Below are positions 45,969-56,925 of a stretch of 64,000 nucleotides of DNA, piece after piece. Every line of letters begins with the position of its first letter. Position 1 is the stretch's first letter. Both the position numbers and the translations under genes were made by a program. The notes under the pieces are model-generated. The model made no database searches. It was not told where the DNA came from and saw only the letters and a list, made by a program, of their open reading frames with translations. This DNA is from Cryptomeria japonica (taxonomy: Eukaryota > Streptophyta > Pinopsida > Cupressales > Cupressaceae): contig NC_081410.1 in the NCBI RefSeq assembly GCF_030272615.1, forward strand, positions 121,830,640 through 121,894,639. The letters run 5' to 3'.

Positions 45969-47980
45969 CTAACTAGATGTTGCACCACCATCTCCATCTG
46001 CTCCCCCACTAACCCCTGCACCACCTGATCTATCTCTCCGAGGAGGACCCATCACACCACCACTACTCTGCATCCTCTAAGACCACTCTGATCTCTCCCG
46101 ACGCATTTGTGAATAACTCAGTGCCCGTCGACTAGATGGCACCTCCTGCTCATATAAGCCCCGCCAATAATCAACCTCTCCACCTGCTCTTCATAACTCC
46201 CTAGCCAATGCCTCCATAGATGGCCATTGTCCCTATACTCCCTCCAAAACCATCACTCTCTCCTGCAACTGGATCACCCTGTCCATGGTCTGATCTCTCT
46301 CTCGCAGTACTACAGTCAACTGTGACTCTCGTGCAAATAACTGCACATCTCTAGCTGCTACCTCTGCCTCCAAATCCTCTACGCAATTCTGCAAATATCC
46401 TATCATATGATCCCATAGATCTCCACCTGTAGCTCCCTCCCCAATATCCATAGGTGCCTCCCCAGTGGCTCCCTCTCCAGTGGATCCCTTCTCTGTATCC
46501 ATAGGTGTCTATCCCTCACCTGCATCCCTGCCACCTAATCTCATGCCTCCCTGCATCAATGATCCCTGAGATAGCTGCAATGGCTGCCCACCTCTCCCTC
46601 TCCATTGTAATCGTCTACCACCCCCACCTCCACCTCTCCGAGTCCACCACCTCCTCCAAACCTACCACCCCCTCCTCCTCCTCCTCCTCCTCCTCCATCA
46701 CCACCTCCTCCATCCCCACCATCCCCACCACCACCATCCCCTCTCCCCCATCCACCTACTACTTCGCGACCTCCTCTCCTCCTCTGTCTCCATCCCCTAT
46801 CCTCCTCAAAGTCTGGAATCGGCTCTATCGGATCTGATATTCGAGGAATCGGATGTGTCGCAATATACTGCATATACTCCTTTAACACCCCAACATCCAC
46901 TACCCCCGGCCTCATCTGCCATGGCCTCGCCTGTAAGGTGCGGAACTCTACCAATGCCTAATCATAAGGTAGAACTGGCCCCCATAGGTACCTCTCTTAG
47001 ACTACTCGTGCATACTCTCCCGAACCACTCGGCAATCCCTGCCTCCGCCCAAATTGTCTCAACACCCTACCCGACAACTGTCTCTCCACATTGTAAGTTG
47101 TCCTACCAATGAGGTATCGTGTCATGAACACATATGGCAATGCCTCCACATCATCCTCCCATGGCTCACACTCAATATAAGGCCTCTAGATCACTATATC
47201 CAAGTCATCTAGTGCCCACCGCCACCACTCTAACTTCCCTAGGTGAGGCTGACTCATCATCTCTTCATACATGTATACATAGGGTTGATCCACTGCTCGG
47301 AATCTCAAAATGACTGGTCAGGTAATTGGTAAATTCTCCCATGCTCAACTATGTAGTAGCGTGATACCCACTCCCAATGAGCCCATCTCTTGATATGCTA
47401 CCTCATGTAGCTCCCGATATAAGTGTGATAGCATGCACGTTCCCCATGCAAACCGAGTCCCCTCTGTCATCATCTGCTCAATCACCTGCCCCCAACCAAC
47501 GGTAAGTCCATACGATCGTTGATCTAGACATAGCAGTCCCCCAACAATCCCTGATAGCACTGCTGGTAATGGCTCATACAAGGCTGCTATGTTCTCATAG
47601 GCTATCGACCCATCATCAATATACACATCCTCCAAAAATTGTTGTATAGCTGCTATCCCCCAAGATCGGTCATACGTCACCAACTCTCCTCGAATGGGAA
47701 TGTGCAAGATGCACGATACATCCTCTAGTGTAACTATCATCTCCCCCTATGCTAAGTGAAACATACATGTCTCACTATGCCACCACTCAGCCAATGTTGT
47801 AATCAAACTGTGATTCCTCCAAATCACGGGCATATACATCTCATCGCACAGGCCTGTCGCTGCAATGCAATCCACCTCGGCCTCTATCAACAAATCGTGC
47901 ATCACCTGTGTGGCGGGATGCCTCTCGCGCAACTATAAGACGTGAAGATCCTCCTATAGAAGTGCATCAACGATCATCAT
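45969..47980 (-). pseudogene. Antisense plant-mobile-domain protein in element E
   Basis: Read on the minus strand from ATG 47980, after two early stops, the reading gives 'TTLAEWWHSETCMFHLA', then stop, then 'GEMIVTLEDVSCILHIPIRG' (47800-47680) and later 'RYLIGRTTYNVERQLSGRVL' followed by RQFG (47130-47060). These are the marks of the plant mobile domain, known both in MAIN/MAIL-type cellular proteins and in Ty3/gypsy and Mutator-like elements. A long Gly/Asp-rich stretch follows (46800-46640), then a frame change, a coiled-coil C-terminus (46420-46240) and a Gly-rich end with stop at 45969. About 2 kb long, one frame to 46556. Its function in the element is unknown; being opposite to gag-pol it needs its own promoter, perhaps at 48000-49000. 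Confidence 0.82.
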
Positions 47981-48224
47981 CAATTGTTTTGTTTCAAACT
48001 TTCTTAAGTTTAAACCTAGACTATCAACAGATACTTTGATCAAGTATCTTCAGGTCTCAACAGGTAAGCAATCATGGCGCACCTAGACTTCAACAGACAT
48101 TTATCCTAATGACCTAAGTCTCATCAGGGCTGCTATGGTTCAAAACAACTCTCCCCTCATCTCTCCATCCATCCATCATTAGCGTCGGGAGATTTTTGTT
48201 CAAACAAACTGGGGCATCTATTTT

Positions 48225-48530
48225 CCCACGCAAAAGCGCTATCTTGCACACAACAACGCTAATATCCTAACAAAAGCGCTCAATCAACTACTCAACAACG
48301 CTAAACCAACAATAGCGCTATATTGACTATACAAAAGCGCCACCTCCAAACAACAACGCTCAATCAACTACCCAATAACGATAAACAAACGAAAGTGCTA
48401 AAACAGCTATGCAATAGCACTACACTTGGCAAAAGCGCTAAAACCACTACGCAATAGCACTATAGCGGCACAATAGTGCTAATTAAATTGACAACATCGC
48501 CAAAACACAATTTTAGCGCTATTGTGTTGA
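48225..48530 (-). repeat. TAGCGCTTTTGT-like motif array, opposite orientation
   Basis: About fifteen copies of 'acaaaagcgcta', 'acaacgcta' or 'caatagcgct' with spacing of about 15-25 bp. The complement, TAGCGCTTTTGT, is the same word as in the leader array at 33310-33545, so the two arrays face each other across 15 kb of interior. Confidence 0.78.
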
Positions 48531-49070
48531 ATCAACTTGGACTAAGCAAAAAAATATCAAAAATGCATAAAAATAAAAAATTCAAATTCACATACCGCTG
48601 GTCCATAGTCATCTGGCCACTGGAATCGACGAACTCACTCTATGCGGTGCTCTGCTATGGGAACTGGCATCTTGACTGTTGCTTGCTCCTCCAAAAGATC
48701 ACTCCCAGAGCTCAAATTTCACTATGGCCGTGAATGCAAATGAGCCTATTTTCACCCCTTTGTCCCCATATAAACCCTTCGCCATAACCCTAGTTTTCCC
48801 CCGCTCACCATCATGGTCCCTGTGAACTTCCTGAGCCTCCCATTTCTCCATTTTAACTCCGATTTCTTCTATTTTTCACTAGTATTGCTAACTTCTTCTC
48901 TTCTACCACCCTGCCAATTTTCATTCATTTTCGAGAGATTGCCCGATTTTTTGAAATTTTTTGGCCCATCTCTCAAGGGAGCATACCACCCATTAAATTA
49001 ATATTTTATGGGTCATTTCTTCACACCTATTTTTTTTTCTTTGAAATGACGCGATAAACCGCACCGTCTC
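48531..49070. other. Upstream region of the antisense gene / end of E interior
   Basis: No gene or repeat I can support. It is pyrimidine-rich on the plus strand and lies upstream of the antisense ORF, so it could hold that gene's promoter; no clear minus-strand TATA box was pinned down. Confidence 0.45.
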
Positions 49071-49083
49071 AAAGAGGGGCAAA
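49071..49083 (+). other. Polypurine tract of element E
   Basis: AAAGAGGGGCAAA directly before TGTAGTCACA. Confidence 0.8.
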
Positions 49084-50497
49084 TGTAGTCACATAAATCT
49101 GTCCATTTTAATTAAATGAATATTTTGTATTTATTTGATTAAAAATCCACTAGCCATCAGTTAATTAAATTAATATTTAATTAATTCATCTTCAAAACAT
49201 TCTTCTATTAATTAAATAAATTATTCAATTTATTTTAATTAATTCATTAAACCAGATTCACAATTAATTAAATAAATTCTATTTATTCAATTTAATCATC
49301 TTTCCTCTTTTAAATAAATTAAATAAAACATTTATTTAAATCATAAATCCCACCCCCCCACTTGCATTTTCCTACAAATGCAAGTTGCAACCACAAGTTG
49401 AAATAAATTAATTTTATTTTAATTAAAATCCTATTTTCCCTCACCCACCAAATCCACTTGCACTCCTAAAACCCCCTTCTAGATTCTTCTAACCCCTTCC
49501 TAATTAGCCTAATCCATCTTCTAATTATTGTCACATTCCTAAGCAACTTGGAGTCACTTCTCAAAGACTTCAAAGTCTTTGAAAAGCATTAAATGCTTGG
49601 TGTGTTCAACAATTTAACCTCTAAAAGTCTTCCAAACCACTTATGGCTCTTGCATGACCATTTCTGGTTAACCCCTAACTCAACCCTCATGTGACTCATG
49701 TGTCTCCTTAAGCATTTATTGCTTTGACCATGGTTATTCTTTTAACCCTTGCACAAGAGTTTATCCATTGGATAAAAGCTTTATTCTTTGAATAAAGAAT
49801 TTATTCACTCAACCCAACCTTGACCTTAACTCCCAAGTTAACCTTTAGGTCATGTCAAGCATTTAATGCTTATTCCCTCTCCTCTCAACCTATTTCATAT
49901 TGACACTTGTCATCCTGGGATTGGGTTGAAAGCCTTCACATGGATTTGATATCATTCAATCCTGGCCCTTGTTGAGATTACTCAATCTCAACCATCCATT
50001 GTTCCATTTTTCCTATAAATAGAGCACATTTCTTCATAATCCAAATCCTGAAAACTTGTATGCATTTAATTTATAGGCATTTCTAGAGAGCATTTAGCAT
50101 CATATTCACTCTTTTGGTTTAAAATCAATTTGTTAATTAGATAAATCTCTTATTTCAGCTTTTATTCACACTTTCATAGCATTAAGTTATAAGCATTTTC
50201 AATCTTCAACCTCCATAAGCATCCATAGTGCAAAAAGCTACTGAGAGCTACACTAATTTGGAACTTGGAGAGGAGAGGACCAAAGGAGAAGGAGCTAAGA
50301 GCATGTTAAAAGGCATTTGGAGATGCCTTGTTGTATTTACTTCCATAGTTAAATATTTTATCATGTTTTTAGTGTCTCTTTTGATATGTCTGCTTAGATT
50401 AGTTTTTGGTTGATTAACACTAACGATTTTCTTGTGTTTTTGTGTGTTATACGACCACAGGCTTTAGTCTAACCTTGCCCCATTTTGCATAGCATCA
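49084..50497 (+). repeat. 3' LTR of element E
   Basis: 1414 bp, partner of 31822-33234. It carries the same hairpin (49360-49385), TATA box (50014-50021) and small ORF (50303-50413). A small extra repeat of 'caagttg' lies after the hairpin (about 49381-49400). Confidence 0.92.
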
Positions 50498-51674
50498 CTC
50501 ACAAATGTGTTCACTTCTCACATTTGTGCTGAAATCCACCCTAAGTTGTTGATCTTTGATCATCCAACGGACGATGGTACCTGTTGTCAGATGTCGTGGG
50601 TCCCATGACTTCAGCCATTTTTCTGGCACATCACCATACTCGTATCACTTTTCAGGTCTATTTTTTAAGTCTATTTAATCATTTTAAAATTCTGCCCGAA
50701 AAAGAGCTTTATAGACTTAATTATATTTAATTAAATTTAAAATATTAAATTATGAGCGAAGTTCTCACAAATGTGTTCACTTCCCACATTTGGGCCAAAA
50801 TCCACCCTAAGTCGTTGATCTTTGATCATCCAACGAATGATGGTACCTGTTGTCAGATGTCGTGGGTCCCATGACTTCTGCCATTTTTTTGGCACGTAAC
50901 CATACTCATGTCACTTTTCGGGTTTGTTTTTAAGTCTATTTAATCATTTTAAAATTCCGCCCGAAAAAGAGCTTTATAGACTTAATTATATTTAATTAAA
51001 TTTAAAATGTTAAATTCCGAGCGAAGTTCTCACAAATGTGTTCACTTCCCACATTTGGGTCGAAATCCACCCTAAGTTGTTGATCTTTGATCATCCAACG
51101 GACGATGGTACCTTTTGTCAGATGTCGTGGGTCCCATGACTTCTACCATTTTTCTAGCACATCACCATACTCGTGTCACTTTTCAGGTCTATTTTTTAAG
51201 TCTATTTAATCATTTTAAATTCCACCCGAAAAAGAGCTTTATAGACAATTATATTTAATTAAATTTAAAATGTTAAATTCCGGGCGAAGTTCTCACAAAT
51301 GTGTTCACTTCCCACATTTGGGCCAAAATCCACCCTAAGTCGTTGATCTTTGATCATCCAACGGACGATAGTACCTGTTGTCAGATGTCATGGGTCCCAT
51401 GACTTCTACCATTTTTCTGGCACGTCACCATACTCGTGTCACTTTTCGGGTCTGTTTTTTAAGTCTCTTTAATCATTTTAAAATTCCGCTTGAAAAAAAG
51501 CTTTATAGACTTAATTATATTTAATTAAATTTAAAATGTTAAATTCCGGGCGAAGTTCTCACAAATGTGTTCACTTCCCACATTTGGGCAGAAATCCACC
51601 CTAAGGCATTGATCTTTGATCATCCAACGGATGATGGTGCCTGTTGAGTGTTGTCAGATGTCGTCGATCCCATA
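50498..51674 (+). repeat. 265-bp tandem array, right part
   Basis: Units start with CTCACAAATG at 50498, 50764, 51029, 51292 and 51558, so periods are 266, 265, 263 and 266 bp. The fifth unit is cut after about 115 bp. Each unit has 'cacatttgggccgaaatcc', 'gatcatccaacggacgatgg', 'cccatgact' and an AT-rich end 'ttatatttaattaaat'. The first five bases double as the TSD of element E. With the left part there were about six units before E entered. Confidence 0.92.
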
Positions 51675-52975
51675 ATAAGAGACATTTAAATTTTAAAGAT
51701 GTGCAATAGTTTGAGATAACTATTAAATCTATTATTAATATTATTTGTAAAAATATAAAATTGAAAAATAGTACAAAACATGAAACTTGGTTTCTAGAAT
51801 AAAACAAATAACTAAATAAAAATATAAATTTTGAATTTTTGATATACAATTTGAAAGGTAAAAGTTAAATATAAAAAGGAAAACATTCAATATTAAATCT
51901 AAAATATTAATTTAAAGTTTAACAAAATTCTTTAAAAATATGTTTAAGATATATAATTTTAAAAAATAGTTTTAAAATATATATAAATGTTCAACATAAA
52001 TTTAGTGTATTAATGTAAAGTTTAACAAAATTCTTTAAAAATATGTTTACGATATATAATTTTTAAAAATAGATTAAAATATATGTAAAAGTTCAACATA
52101 AATTTAGTGTAATATAAATTTTAATTTAATAAATAAATAAAGACTAAAAATATATATATATAAGTTCACTGTTTGACATAAATTTATTTTAATATAGATT
52201 TTAATTTAATATAATTAAAATAAGTAAGTTTAATATAATTAAATTAAGTAAATTTAATATAATTAAATGTAGTTTAATATAAGTAAGTTGGAGTTTTAGT
52301 TCAAATCTTAATTATATATTTATAAAATTATAATCAACCATAATCAATGTACAAATAATTAATGGAACGAACTAATTTTATTTTTTGAATATTAAATATA
52401 GAGGAAGAAGCACTACATAAAAAAGACCACGGTATTAATTTTATTTCCATTGTATTAATTTTATTTCCATTGTTTAACAAATAATTGAAATAACGTAGCT
52501 CATATACAAAAAGCATTTGAAAAACCTTAATTAATAAAAATGAAATAGAATTATAGAAAGCATTCTTAATATTTATATCCATAAGACTCTAAGAGGCAAA
52601 CTGAAACAAACTAGAATTTGAAAAATTATCATTAATATTTATGCTTTGGAAATTTACAATTTTTATGTTTGAGACTTGAGTCCCTCAAAAACTTAAAAGC
52701 CAAAATGAGTGAGTCACTGGCACTGAGCCTATTAGGGTTTGAGGACATAGGAAAAAAAAACTACTAGGAGCCCAGGGGGGTGGGGCTAGGGCACAGGTAG
52801 TGGAATTATTTACAATTTTTCCCTAAGAATCTGGCCCTCCTTCCATGTAGAATTCTTCAGACAACATAAGTTGAGAGAATTCTTCAAGCCACATGTAGTT
52901 TGGAAAATCGTCTAGGAGCAACCATTTCCGGAGGAAGTTCCTGCCTATCCGCACCCATTTCCTGTGACGTGTCAA
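51675..52975. other. Very AT-rich non-coding stretch
   Basis: Long runs of 'taatttaatata' type. A segment of about 100 bp at 51908-52009 is repeated at 52010-52110 (shared word 'aaagtttaacaaaattc'). A 21-bp unit 'tattaattttatttccat' is doubled at 52432-52472. No gene; the last 250 bp (from 52730) are more GC-rich and may be the 3' flank of the next relic. Confidence 0.6.
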
Positions 52976-53430
52976 CTACTCTGCATTCAGGTTTAGGAGA
53001 AACGGTTGCCTGGCCACTGGCACTGTTTGGTCATGGAGGAGAAGCTTGGATAATTCACTCACCCAAGGGATCCCCACCCCTACTTTTGCAAGGACGACAA
53101 GAGTAATGTCGTCTCCAAGGAAGTCTTCCTTAAAAACCATCCTCAATAGCATCAGCATATCCACCTTGTCTCCTCCAAGGTCCAGAAGAGACGCTAAGAA
53201 GCGAGATGTAATATCTGTGTTAACACGGTACCTATTTTTTTGTTTCATAGAAACTCTCTGCCCAGCACCATCCGCACAGCCTCATTGGTGAACGACCCAA
53301 CCTCCTTATAGACTGATTGGAGGATTGGGTCTCTAACGGAGCCTAGAAAGGCCCTCTGGTCCTCTGCAAAAATGCTTCTCAAGCGAATGGGAGTGTCCAT
53401 CTTGAGAAAACAGATTAACAAACTAAACAA
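52976..53430 (-). pseudogene. Small gene relic of unknown function
   Basis: Not recognised. From ATG 53400 (or 53430) the reading 'MDTPIRLRSIFAEDQRAFLG' runs to a stop at 53245; a one-base change of frame beside an A run then gives a further 80-odd codons ending at 52976, with a Leu/Asp-rich helical character. Base composition and codon use are more balanced than the surrounding AT-rich DNA, which suggests a piece of a cellular gene rather than a retroelement. It may be an exon fragment: no upstream or downstream exons are clear. Confidence 0.4.
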
Positions 53431-53779
53431 GCTGAGTCTATAAACCTGAACCAGAGGAAGAATTTAAATACAGCTCTGATGATTTATCTACCAAATGGAA
53501 AAGGCTAATTGAAGATGAAAGAAGTAGAGATCGTATATAAATAGTTGAAATTCTTGATGGTAATAATTACTTCTATAACCATATTAATTACTTTAAATTT
53601 TTTTAAATCTTTCGTATCTCTGCAAATCTTTCCCATAAATGCACTATTGTGCAAAAATGGAAACAACTATAAACCAGTACCAAGTTGGCAAGTATCACAT
53701 TGGAAGTCGTGGGGACAGAGTGGATTGCAATTACTGAAAAAGATATTTATTAAATGAACAAAATTATCGATTGTGATTC

Positions 53780-53965
53780 ATGACATTTGATACGTGTCTA
53801 TTAAATCCAATTCGATTCCGGGCACTTTTTGGTGAGCTATGTTCTCTTTAGAAAATTGGGCCGAAAGTAAACTTCAGCCATTGATCTACGATCATTGAAC
53901 GGTTTAAAATCATTGATAGATTTTAGGTATGTGTCACCCTTCATGTGTCAAATAGGCCATGGTTA
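53780..53965 (+). repeat. Diverged single copy of the 265-bp unit
   Basis: Shared order of words with the array: 'tccgggc', 'gttctc', 'ttgggccgaaa', 'cattgatctacgatcat' then 'aacgg', and 'tgtgtcac'. Similarity is patchy. It stands about 500 bp upstream of the minus-strand relic at 53400, much as the left array part stands about 500 bp upstream of the relic at 31083. Confidence 0.5.
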
Positions 53966-54571
53966 TTGATGCATCGTGCAGAGTCCATACTCAATGTATT
54001 ATGAATTTATGTGATGTGATGTACTGATCTGATGTGATGTGCCTTGTCTTTTAATGGCAATGAATTCATGAAATCGCCAATAAATTATATATTTTCCATA
54101 AATAACAAAATATTCGCCAAAACAAATTCAATAATTTTCAAGCAGTGGATCAAAATCGCCAATACATTTAAATAATTTTCAAGTGGTGGATAAAAATCGC
54201 CAATACATTTAAATAATTTTTCCTTTGGAGTAAAATTTTTCACTCATACAATTATATATTTGTTCCTTTTAACAAAAAATATTCGCCTCCCACAATAAAT
54301 ATTTTTCCCACAGAACAAGGTATTATTCACCAGAAATTTATGGAATTTTCGTACCCTAGAAAAAAATCGCCAATACGAAATAATTTTTTCCCTATTTAAA
54401 AAAAAAAAATTCACCATCAATATGAAAATTCTCCCCCCCCCCCCCCCCCCCCGAAAATAATGTCCAATTCGCCAAGATTTTACACAGTTGCCCGGGGGGT
54501 GGTTTCTTAAAGTTATCCTGGTCGCAATCCCACCTCCTACATCTTACAAAGGAAAGTGATCGACATCTTAT
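53966..54571. other. AT-rich stretch with repeated AATCGCCAAT words
   Basis: No gene. 'aatcgccaat' and 'attcgcc' occur about ten times between 54074 and 54475; a 30-bp unit with 'aatacatttaaataatttt' is doubled at 54160-54220. A poly-C run lies at 54433-54452. Confidence 0.55.
54433..54452 (+). repeat. Poly-C tract
   Basis: Twenty C in a row, flanked by 'gaaaattct' and 'gaaaataat'. Unlike the other C runs here no hairpin follows. Confidence 0.9.
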
Positions 54572-55110
54572 ATGTCTCAACCTAATGTGTCTTCTGTCAT
54601 TTCTTCTTCTTCAAAGGAAGAAAAGAAACCTATGTCCATTGATCCTCAACCTTTGACTAAAACTAAAAGAAACAATTTTGCAATAGAACGCCAATGAAGA
54701 CATCGTGCTAAGGCTCATGAACTTGCTTCCCAAATCATTTCCTCCCTAAAGACACCAAATGTTGACTTCGTCCCATTTTTCCAACCTTCACCTAACCCTA
54801 GGGAGGAAGTTCAACCTAAATCACCAACATTAAAAATTCTTAAGAAAAATTATGGTTCATGCTCTTTTTGTGTGAGAGATCTTATTTTTATTAGTCTAGA
54901 CAATGATGTTGTTCATGCTAACAATATTGATTCTAATGTTTTGATGATATGTATGAGCCTATTGATGTTAATAATTTCCTATCTTCGTAATTTTCAAAAG
55001 CATTAACCCTAGCTCCTAGTGACAAACAAAGTAACTCATCATTAGATCATGGTCCTTATTTGGAATTTGGAATAGCTTCATCTACTGTACTTGAAGTTTC
55101 TTTCTCTTGC
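54572..55110 (+). pseudogene. Coding relic inside non-autonomous LTR element G
   Basis: The ATG at 54572 opens 'MSQPNVSSVISSSSKEEKKP', then a basic segment with one TGA, then 'AHELASQIISSLK' and 'TLKILKKNYGSCSFCVRDLI'; a frame change follows near 54945 and reading continues weakly to about 55110. I know no domain for it. It sits in the interior of a degenerate LTR element (PPT at 56023), so a gag-like or linker remnant is the best guess. Confidence 0.35.
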
Positions 55111-56022
55111 ATCTTATCCACCTTCCCAAAATAATGTTCAACAAGATTAGGAAGTGGATTATTTTCTTGATTAGCTTCATTTGTGTCATAGATCCTTCTC
55201 TTGTTTGTTCGTAATGTGTTTCCCCTACTCAATGGGTTTTTGTGTTTTTTGTTAGGTTCTATTTAGATGACTCTTGTTACTCTGTTTGTGCAAGGTAATA
55301 AAGAGGTATAATATGTTGCGACATTCTTCTATTTGTATCTCAATTCTTCTATATGTTATCCCTTGTGTTGTCTACTTGGGGACTCTTTTGGTCTCTTCCA
55401 TGTTGACTCAAAAGAGACATGTATTCCTTCTTCCATTGTGTTTGTGGTTCCACTACCTTTGGGGGATGAGGTCAACTCAATTAAAATATTTATGATATTT
55501 ATTATTTATCATAAGAGCATATTGACCCCACAGTTGGAGGATTCCTTATGTTTTTTTTATTTTTTGTGATCATTACCCTGGGATTCATCCTTTCCAGGGG
55601 GCATCTCATTTTCATAATGTTCTTGTCTTCTAGATGCATGATACCTTAAAGAAATTTCTCCCTATAAGGTGTATGCAATCGCTTTAATGTGGGGGCATAC
55701 ACTTTTCTCAATGTTACATTTTATGCACACACCATGACATATTTTGATACTCAAATTACTTTGCAAACTGAGCCTTTTTGCTTTGTAATTTTGATATTTT
55801 TCTTTTTCATGTCTTGTAGTAAGCAAACCTTACTAGGCTAGTAGTCATGATTATTTTTCTCTTTCATCTTTCTTATGATCTCCCTTTTATCTTGATATTG
55901 AATTAGTGATCCTAAATTCCCTGGGGGATTAGTGTGTCTTTTCTCTTTGATGTATTGATAAAAGTTTTCAATGCAGACTTTTTTACTTTACAATGAGTAA
56001 TCTTAGTCTCATACTCCTGCTA
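55111..56022 (+). other. 3' interior of element G, non-coding
   Basis: T-rich, with words shared with element D's interior ('cttctcttgt', 'atgtcttg', 'taatcttagtctcatactcc' against 'taagatcatactccagc' at 60830). No gene. Confidence 0.5.
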
Positions 56023-56036
56023 AATTGGGGGCTAAA
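56023..56036 (+). other. Polypurine tract of element G
   Basis: AATTGGGGGCTAAA, nearly the same as D's AGTGGGGGCTAAA at 60849-60861, at the same place before an LTR. Confidence 0.7.
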
Positions 56037-56912
56037 TTTAGCGTCCTACATTGTACTCACCTACAATTTTTTCCTCACATAATTCTCACTTTTGTGTTTC
56101 ATCCTCCAAGGCATAATTATTGCACTGATTATGCTCATACCATTCATTCACCTTACATTCTCATCACATTTCAAGTCCAGATTTGTAGGACCGGGACATA
56201 TCATAGCCTGGTCTCAAATCAGGTTTAGGATGTACCATAGCCTAGTCCTAAATCAATACCAGGACATACCATGCCCTATTCCTATATCAGGACCAAGGTG
56301 TATACACCATGGGCCTCTTAATCAGGCCCCAAATTGGCCCCTCTTAACAATCACCTTTGATGAGTAAGAAACCTAGCCCTGTTTCGGCCTATTGCAAAAA
56401 TTCAATTGGATTTTTGACAAGCAAGTATAAAAGGTGGTCTACCCCTCTCATTTTATACCTAACAAATTCAAGATCTCAATTACACTCTAGAAAATTCAAG
56501 TGAGCAAGTAATTAGTCCTCTATCAAGCACTAGAGTTGAAGTCAAGATTCAAGCATTAGAGATGGCATTCATGTTCTATGTTTTATGAAGACAATCTACA
56601 TGAAACCCTAATTCCTTTATGGAAAAAAAAAACTTAATTAAAGTTATATCATTAGTATTTCATTCACTCTCAACCTTTCCCTCAAAAGGAAAGTATTTTA
56701 CTACAGTACTTCATTTACATTTTCAATTCAATTTCATGGTTAGTTCCAAAATTGAGGTTTGACCTAAGGCAAACCCCTATTCCAAACATATTTCTCCTTT
56801 TCACTATGTCTGGGAATAGGTATAAATTTATGTTCAGGAGGATCGACAAGGATTCACAAAGATGAATAGGTTCAACTTTTGATCACAAGAAATTCGAAGG
56901 ACCATGGAAAAT
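56037..56912 (+). repeat. 3' LTR of element G, truncated
   Basis: It begins TTTAGCGTCCTA where D has TGTAGCATCCTA, and shares later blocks with D's LTR ('aggtttgacctaaggcaaac', 'atattt', 'catggaaaat.caaaggacca'). A TATAAAAGG box is near 56427. It stops before D's end sequence, apparently because element F entered at about 56912. Border with F is inferred. Confidence 0.55.
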
Positions 56913-56925
56913 TGATACTACCTAT
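56913..56925 (+). repeat. Presumed first 13 bases of the 5' LTR of element F
   Basis: TGATACTACCTAT continues, across D and one TSD copy, with 'atacattgaaaattgg' at 62037. A start at this TG would give F an LTR of about 1.0 kb, which is a normal size. The exact start is uncertain. Confidence 0.4.
56921..56925. repeat. Target-site duplication of element D, left copy
   Basis: CCTAT, identical to 62032-62036. Confidence 0.85.

Larger units (their letters stand above)
31822..50497 (+). mobile_element. Tat-like Ty3/gypsy element E, 18.7 kb
   Basis: This is a complete element with LTRs 31822-33234 and 49084-50497 (1413 and 1414 bp), PBS, long leader, gag, protease, G-patch, RT, RNase H, a second archaeal-type RNase H, integrase, a long 3' region with an antisense plant-mobile-domain ORF, and PPT. 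The domain order RT-RNase H-integrase is Ty3/gypsy. The extra RNase H, large size and antisense ORF are marks of the Tat lineage. The TSD CTCAC is exact. The first 110 bp of the two LTRs differ at about five sites by eye. Frameshifts and stops mean it is not autonomous. Confidence 0.92.

Noticed and set aside
46556-46837. Plus-strand Ser/Pro/Thr-rich ORF opposite the Gly-rich part of the antisense gene.
   Set aside because: It is the complement of the low-complexity Gly/Asp stretch of the plant-mobile-domain ORF.
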